NCBI GenBank assembly: GCA_036745875.1
Contig: DAIOFH010000020.1
Location: 1-42,519 of the forward strand
DNA from: DAIOFH01 sp036745875
GTDB lineage: Bacteria; Planctomycetota; SZUA-567
DNA length: 42,519 nt
Direction: 5' to 3'
The translations under genes and the position numbers were made by a program. Below, in pieces: positions 39,643 through 42,519 of the stretch; positions within the stretch are counted from its first letter, which is position 1; the number at the start of each line of letters is the position of its first letter. The notes below the pieces were generated by a model. That model was given only the letters and a program-made list of their open reading frames with translations. It did not search any database and had not been told where the DNA came from.

Positions 39643-41049
39643 ATGGACGGAAGCGCCGCACGCATAACGTCACTCGAGACGGATCCGCCGCGGCGGCTCT
39701 TATTCCGCTTTGCCATGCCGGCCGTCGTATCGATGCTGGTGATTAGCCTATACAACGTGGTGGATCAGCTGTTCATCGGCCACAGCGTCGGCTACCTTGG
39801 CAATGCCGCCACCAATATTGTCTTTCCCGTCAATCTCCTCACCATCGCCGTCTCGATGATGATAGGGGAAGGCGCGGCTGCCCTCTATTCCATCCGTCTT
39901 GGGCAAAAGAAGACGGAAGAGGCGAAAACCGTCATCGGCTGCGCCTTCATGACCATGGCGGGCATCGGCGTCGCTTTCGCCGTCGCATGTTTTTTCGTGT
40001 TGCGGCCTATATTGGGCTTTCTCGGCGCGACGGACGTGGTCATGCCCTATGCCCTCGATTATGCCGGACCGGTCTTATGGGGCATCCCGTTCCTCGTCTG
40101 CGCCCCGGGACTGAACGGGATGATTCGGGCAGACGGATCGCCACGCTATGCGCTCTTCGCCATCGGCTCCGGCGCGGTGGTGAACATCATCCTGAACACC
40201 ATACTCATCTTCGGTCTGGATATGGGCGTGTGGGGAGCTGGCATTGCCACCGCTTTCGCCCAATTTTTTGGCTTCTGCATTTCCATGCATTATCTCGCCG
40301 TCCGGAACCGGGTCGGCTTGCGGCGGCGGCATGTACGGTTCGTCCCCGGTCTGGCCGTGAAAATCCTCGCTTGCGGGGTGCCGGCCAGTATGGCGCAGGT
40401 CTCGGTATCGGTGGTATTGGTGTTGTTGAATTATTCGCTGGTGCGCTACGGAGCGGCGTCGGAGTATGGCGCGGAGATACCGCTTGCCGTGACCGGCATC
40501 GCCATCAAGGTGAACCAGATATTCTTCTCCATTCTCATGGGCATCGCCATAGGGTCGCAGCCGATCATTGGTTACAACTTCGGCGCCGGGCACTACGGGC
40601 GGGTCAGGGAGACGTTTTTCCTCTGCCTTCGCGCGGCGTGGTGCGCGGGGCTGATTGCGTCGGCGCTGTTTGTCCTGTTTCCCCGCGGGATAATCGGCCT
40701 GTTCGGCGACGGCGGGGAGCTGTATGGCGAATTCGGAGTGCGCTGTTTCCGCACCTTTTTACCGCTGGCATTCTTGAACGCGCTGACCCTTCCAGCAGGC
40801 GCGTTTTTCCAGGCCATGGCGCGGGTGCGGTACGCGGTGGCGATTCAACTGGTGCGGCAGGTGCTGTGTATGGTTCCGCTGGTGCTTGTGTTGCCGCATT
40901 GGTTCGGACTGGACGGGGTGTTATTGGCCGGGCCGGTGACGGATGTTTTCGCCTTCTCTCTAGCGTCGGTATTGGTGGTTCGAGAGATGGGGCGGTTGGA
41001 GTCTGCGCGTGGGACGGAACTTCCGATCGTCATCATTAATCCAAAATGA
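39643..41049 (+). CDS. MATE-family efflux transporter
   Basis: A 468-residue polytopic protein with about twelve membrane helices in two MatE repeats. Family features are FAMPAVVSMLVISLYNVVDQLFIGH at the start, GLNGMIRADGSPRYALFAIGSGAVVNIILN in the first half and AIGSQPIIGYNFGAGHYGRVRETF and LPAGAFFQAMARVRYAV in the second. MATE proteins export cationic drugs or metabolites using Na+ or H+. GGAG of the preceding gene's end serves as ribosome site for ATG 39643 (GTG 39637 has none). Coupling to the amidohydrolase gene hints at export of a related compound (inference). Confidence 0.9.
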   Translation: MDGSAARITSLETDPPRRLLFRFAMPAVVSMLVISLYNVVDQLFIGHSVGYLGNAATNIVFPVNLLTIAVSMMIGEGAAALYSIRLGQKKTEEAKTVIGCAFMTMAGIGVAFAVACFFVLRPILGFLGATDVVMPYALDYAGPVLWGIPFLVCAPGLNGMIRADGSPRYALFAIGSGAVVNIILNTILIFGLDMGVWGAGIATAFAQFFGFCISMHYLAVRNRVGLRRRHVRFVPGLAVKILACGVPASMAQVSVSVVLVLLNYSLVRYGAASEYGAEIPLAVTGIAIKVNQIFFSILMGIAIGSQPIIGYNFGAGHYGRVRETFFLCLRAAWCAGLIASALFVLFPRGIIGLFGDGGELYGEFGVRCFRTFLPLAFLNALTLPAGAFFQAMARVRYAVAIQLVRQVLCMVPLVLVLPHWFGLDGVLLAGPVTDVFAFSLASVLVVREMGRLESARGTELPIVIINPK

Positions 41050-41144
41050 CATAGTATCGAGTAAAAGTCAGTTTTAGAGGAGTAGCCATGAGGCAAAACA
41101 CATGCATCTATGCATTGTCGTACTAGGCGTGTGTTTAATGCTTT

Positions 41145-41339
41145 CACGCCAAACCTTATCTGCCGGAGACTGTCGACGCGGCCTATCTTGATCGGCTCGA
41201 GTAGTTGCTCGGTCCGCCCCATCCCGCTTTCCAGAATCTTGGAACTGCCTTCGCCAATGTGACCAACACCACGCAAAGCGTGTCGGAAAGGCGTTTCGTT
41301 GCCGGTCAGCTTAACGGCGAATATTCCGCATATGGCTAA
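41145..41339 (+). pseudogene. decayed coding fragment with internal stop
   Basis: One plus-strand frame reads KPYLPETVDAAYLDRLE, then a TAG stop, then LLGPPHPAFQNLGTAFANV and TNTTQSVSERRFVAGQLNG before TAA at 41337-41339. The composition is protein-like on both sides of the stop and there is no start codon or ribosome site, so this looks like a remnant of a truncated gene. I do not recognise the family. Confidence 0.4.
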
Positions 41340-41508
41340 CATCACCCTCTCCGCCGACGCGGCGATGGGGGTGGCGGTGTCGATCTTGATGTCGTCGTTC
41401 GCCATCAGCAGCATGCGCGAACCGGCGGCCGCGCCGGTCAGGTCGAAGGGCAGGGTTTTGCCCGGGCCAGTGAAGTCGAGGCTGCCCAGGCCGTCCAGGT
41501 CAGCGGCG

Positions 41509-41958
41509 ATGGAGTTTTTCCTGTTCGTGGCTGGTTGGCGCTCTGCCAATCTCGGGCGGGCCGACGAGAAAACACCGGCTCGCGAATACGCACGGCCGGC
41601 GGGATGCGAAGGAGTCGAGACCATTGAAGCGTTTCTCGATTCGACCGCCCTGACGCCACGCGAACGGGAAACGGCCGTTCTGCTTCTGCGGGACGCCCCC
41701 ACCACCGACATAGCCCATGCCATGGGCATTTCCGAAAGCACCGCAAAGAAGCATATATTGAGAGTTCTGCGCAAGTTCGGCGTCCCCAGCCGACACGCCC
41801 TCGTACTTCGAAGCGTTATGTCGGTGCGGTCGCCGACAACCGTCCTGACGATGTCTAGGGAGATGGCCGTGCGCCGCAAAATGATTCGACGCGAAGCATA
41901 CCGTAAAACTCGGCGCATTCCCAAAAATGATCATCATAATTCACTGTTTATCTGGTGA
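41509..41958 (+). pseudogene. truncated LuxR-type regulator (C-terminal HTH)
   Basis: This frame encodes a clear LuxR/GerE helix-turn-helix: LTPRERETAVLLLRDAPTTD, IAHAMGISESTAKKHILRVLRKFGVPSRHALVLRSVM. Upstream is a short hydrophobic piece (MEFFLFVAGW) and a linker, resembling the last helix of a membrane-bound LuxR regulator whose N-terminal part is missing. After the HTH the frame runs on through a basic tail of about 45 residues (MSREMAVRRKMIRREAYRKT) not expected in the family. No ribosome site precedes ATG 41509, though the frame is open from 41299. It is probably the 3' piece of a disrupted gene. Confidence 0.55.
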
Positions 41959-42301
41959 TCTTCGCCAATCCGGGTCATAGTCGTGACCATCGCCATGATC
42001 GGATCGTCCTCCCGCAGCGCGACGCGGTTCTCCAGGGCGATTTCCCCGTATGAGTCCCGCGATGTTCGCCTGCGTATGGTGCAGTCTTCAATGGGCGACA
42101 CTTCCCGCAAGTCTGCCGAAGTTTACTTCCACCCGGACGAGGAAATGCGGCCCAGGTACGCCAGAAAATTGTCGCAGAATTGTCACAGAAACTTGCAATC
42201 GACCACGATTCTTTGCAACTGGATGCTATTATCCACTATCTCAAATCCGGTGTTTACCTCTGGCCAGGTTGTTCTGCTAGTTTATTGACAATAAAAAAGA
42301 G
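41959..42301. other. no gene recognised
   Basis: Short open frames on the plus strand (about 100 codons from 41983) have no ribosome site and no recognisable motif. Coding character fades from GC-rich to AT-rich toward 42300. I see no RNA gene or repeat here; it may be further decayed sequence. Confidence 0.4.
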
Positions 42302-42330
42302 AGGCCGTAAATCGTTATGATTTACGGCCT
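42302..42330 (-). terminator. intrinsic terminator on minus strand
   Basis: A perfect 12-bp stem AGGCCGTAAATC / GATTTACGGCCT with a 5-base loop. On the minus strand it is followed by CTTTTTT (A6 at plus 42294-42299). It would end a minus-strand transcript coming from beyond 42340. Confidence 0.75.
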
Positions 42331-42338
42331 TAAAAAAT

Positions 42339-42356
42339 TGGTGCCGACAACAGGAC
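42339..42356 (-). other. tRNA 3'-end-like fragment, possible attachment-site core
   Basis: The minus strand reads GTCCTGTTGTCGGCACCA, the form of a T-stem 3' arm (CCTGT), acceptor strand (TGTCGGC) and ACCA. GTTCAAG, a T-loop-like stretch, lies four bases too far upstream, and the rest of a tRNA (anticodon and D arms) is missing. It is directly followed by a T-rich stretch and the terminator at 42302. Partial tRNA 3' ends mark integration sites of mobile elements, and decayed genes lie to its left. Confidence 0.35.
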
Positions 42357-42472
42357 GTGGCTTGAACTTTTCTGGGACGCACTTAGAGACTCTATCCATA
42401 ATTCTCCGACGGCTCTCCGACTTATAGTCAGCCTGATGCGGTAAAGATCCGGCACAGTCAAGTTGGCTAAGA

Positions 42473-42488
42473 GCCTATCCGAATAGGC
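42473..42488. repeat. short inverted repeat at window end
   Basis: GCCTAT-CCGA-ATAGGC is a perfect 6-bp dyad near the end of the window, within AGAGCCTATCCGAATAGG. Similar AGAGCCTATC ends occur in some insertion sequences, but no transposase is visible before the window stops. Confidence 0.25.
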
Positions 42489-42519
42489 GATTTTCCTTTT
42501 TCAGCTTGTTGAATATGAT

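Noticed and set aside
39987..41039. Plus-strand frame of 350 codons inside the MATE gene
   Set aside because: Overlaps the MATE gene in another frame; Arg/Gly/His-rich composition typical of shadow frames.
40845..41924. Long minus-strand frame reported as one protein
   Set aside because: It covers the MATE 3' end and the LuxR HTH antisense. Only the middle part (about 41340-41513) looks coding-like, and that is listed as a separate finding.
42339..42420. Complete tRNA gene near the right end
   Set aside because: Only the acceptor/T-stem 3' part is present; the T-loop spacing is wrong and no anticodon or D arm is found.
1..42519. CRISPR array
   Set aside because: No regularly spaced direct repeats of 25-40 bases were seen; repeats present are short dyads or single hairpins.

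Overview
This 42.5 kb window comes from a bacterial chromosome. By eye the GC content is in the high fifties, with strong third-position GC in genes and AT-rich intergenic gaps. Gene content points to an anaerobic, diderm-like, rod-shaped heterotroph: a selenium-dependent-type xanthine dehydrogenase with an RnfB-like polyferredoxin, an Fe-S aldo/keto reductase, a Tat-exported DUF362 protein next to an exported flavodoxin, a proton-motive aspartate/alanine cycle (AspT + aspartate 4-decarboxylase), and mreBC. I could not fix the phylum from sequence alone.

Layout. 0.1-1.7 kb: DUF362 protein and flavodoxin. 1.8-3.0 kb (minus): dicarboxylate/amino-acid symporter. 3.2-4.8 kb: azlC-azlD-pyrE. 4.9-6.6 kb (minus): zinc metallopeptidase and AlkD-type DNA glycosylase. 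6.7-15.5 kb: a sugar catabolic operon with a complete CUT2 (ribose/allose-type) ABC importer, a hexulose-6-phosphate synthase-like enzyme, two different 6-phospho-3-hexuloisomerase-like SIS proteins, a PfkB kinase, a ROK regulator and an AlsE/RPE-like epimerase. 15.5-21.1 kb (minus): mreC, mreB, a membrane coiled-coil protein with an MreC-like end domain, truA, a Memo-family protein and a HAD phosphatase. 21.3-25.9 kb (plus): a membrane coiled-coil protein, then aspT-aspD. 25.9-28.9 kb (minus): FHA-kinase, manA, a probable structured RNA and a small unknown gene. 29.2-31.8 kb: an enolase-superfamily enzyme and a large Ser/Asn/Lys-rich protein. 31.9-33.3 kb (minus): RibD_C reductase and an SDR. 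33.6-36.7 kb: polyferredoxin and molybdenum hydroxylase. 36.7-38.3 kb (minus): Fe-S aldo/keto reductase and a frameshifted small gene. 38.4-41.0 kb: a regulated leader, an amidohydrolase and a MATE exporter. 41.1-42.5 kb: decayed gene pieces, a truncated LuxR-type regulator, a terminator and a tRNA-3'-end-like fragment, probably an old integration boundary.

The most interesting unit is the sugar operon. It couples a ribose/allose-type importer and kinase to enzymes of the ribulose-monophosphate (formaldehyde) chemistry. Its HPS-like member keeps the metal-site DxKxxD motif but lacks the usual HxGYDxQ stretch. Inferred flow: import, phosphorylation by the PfkB kinase, isomerisation at C2/C3 by the SIS proteins, carbon-carbon cleavage or another enolate step by the HPS-like protein, and epimerisation by the AlsE/RPE-like protein into the pentose phosphate pool. 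The substrate is not known. Other second-look items are a structured RNA with a GAAA-capped arm after the gene at 28.5-28.9 kb, and a leader terminator with two dyad repeats exactly 60 bp apart before the amidohydrolase.
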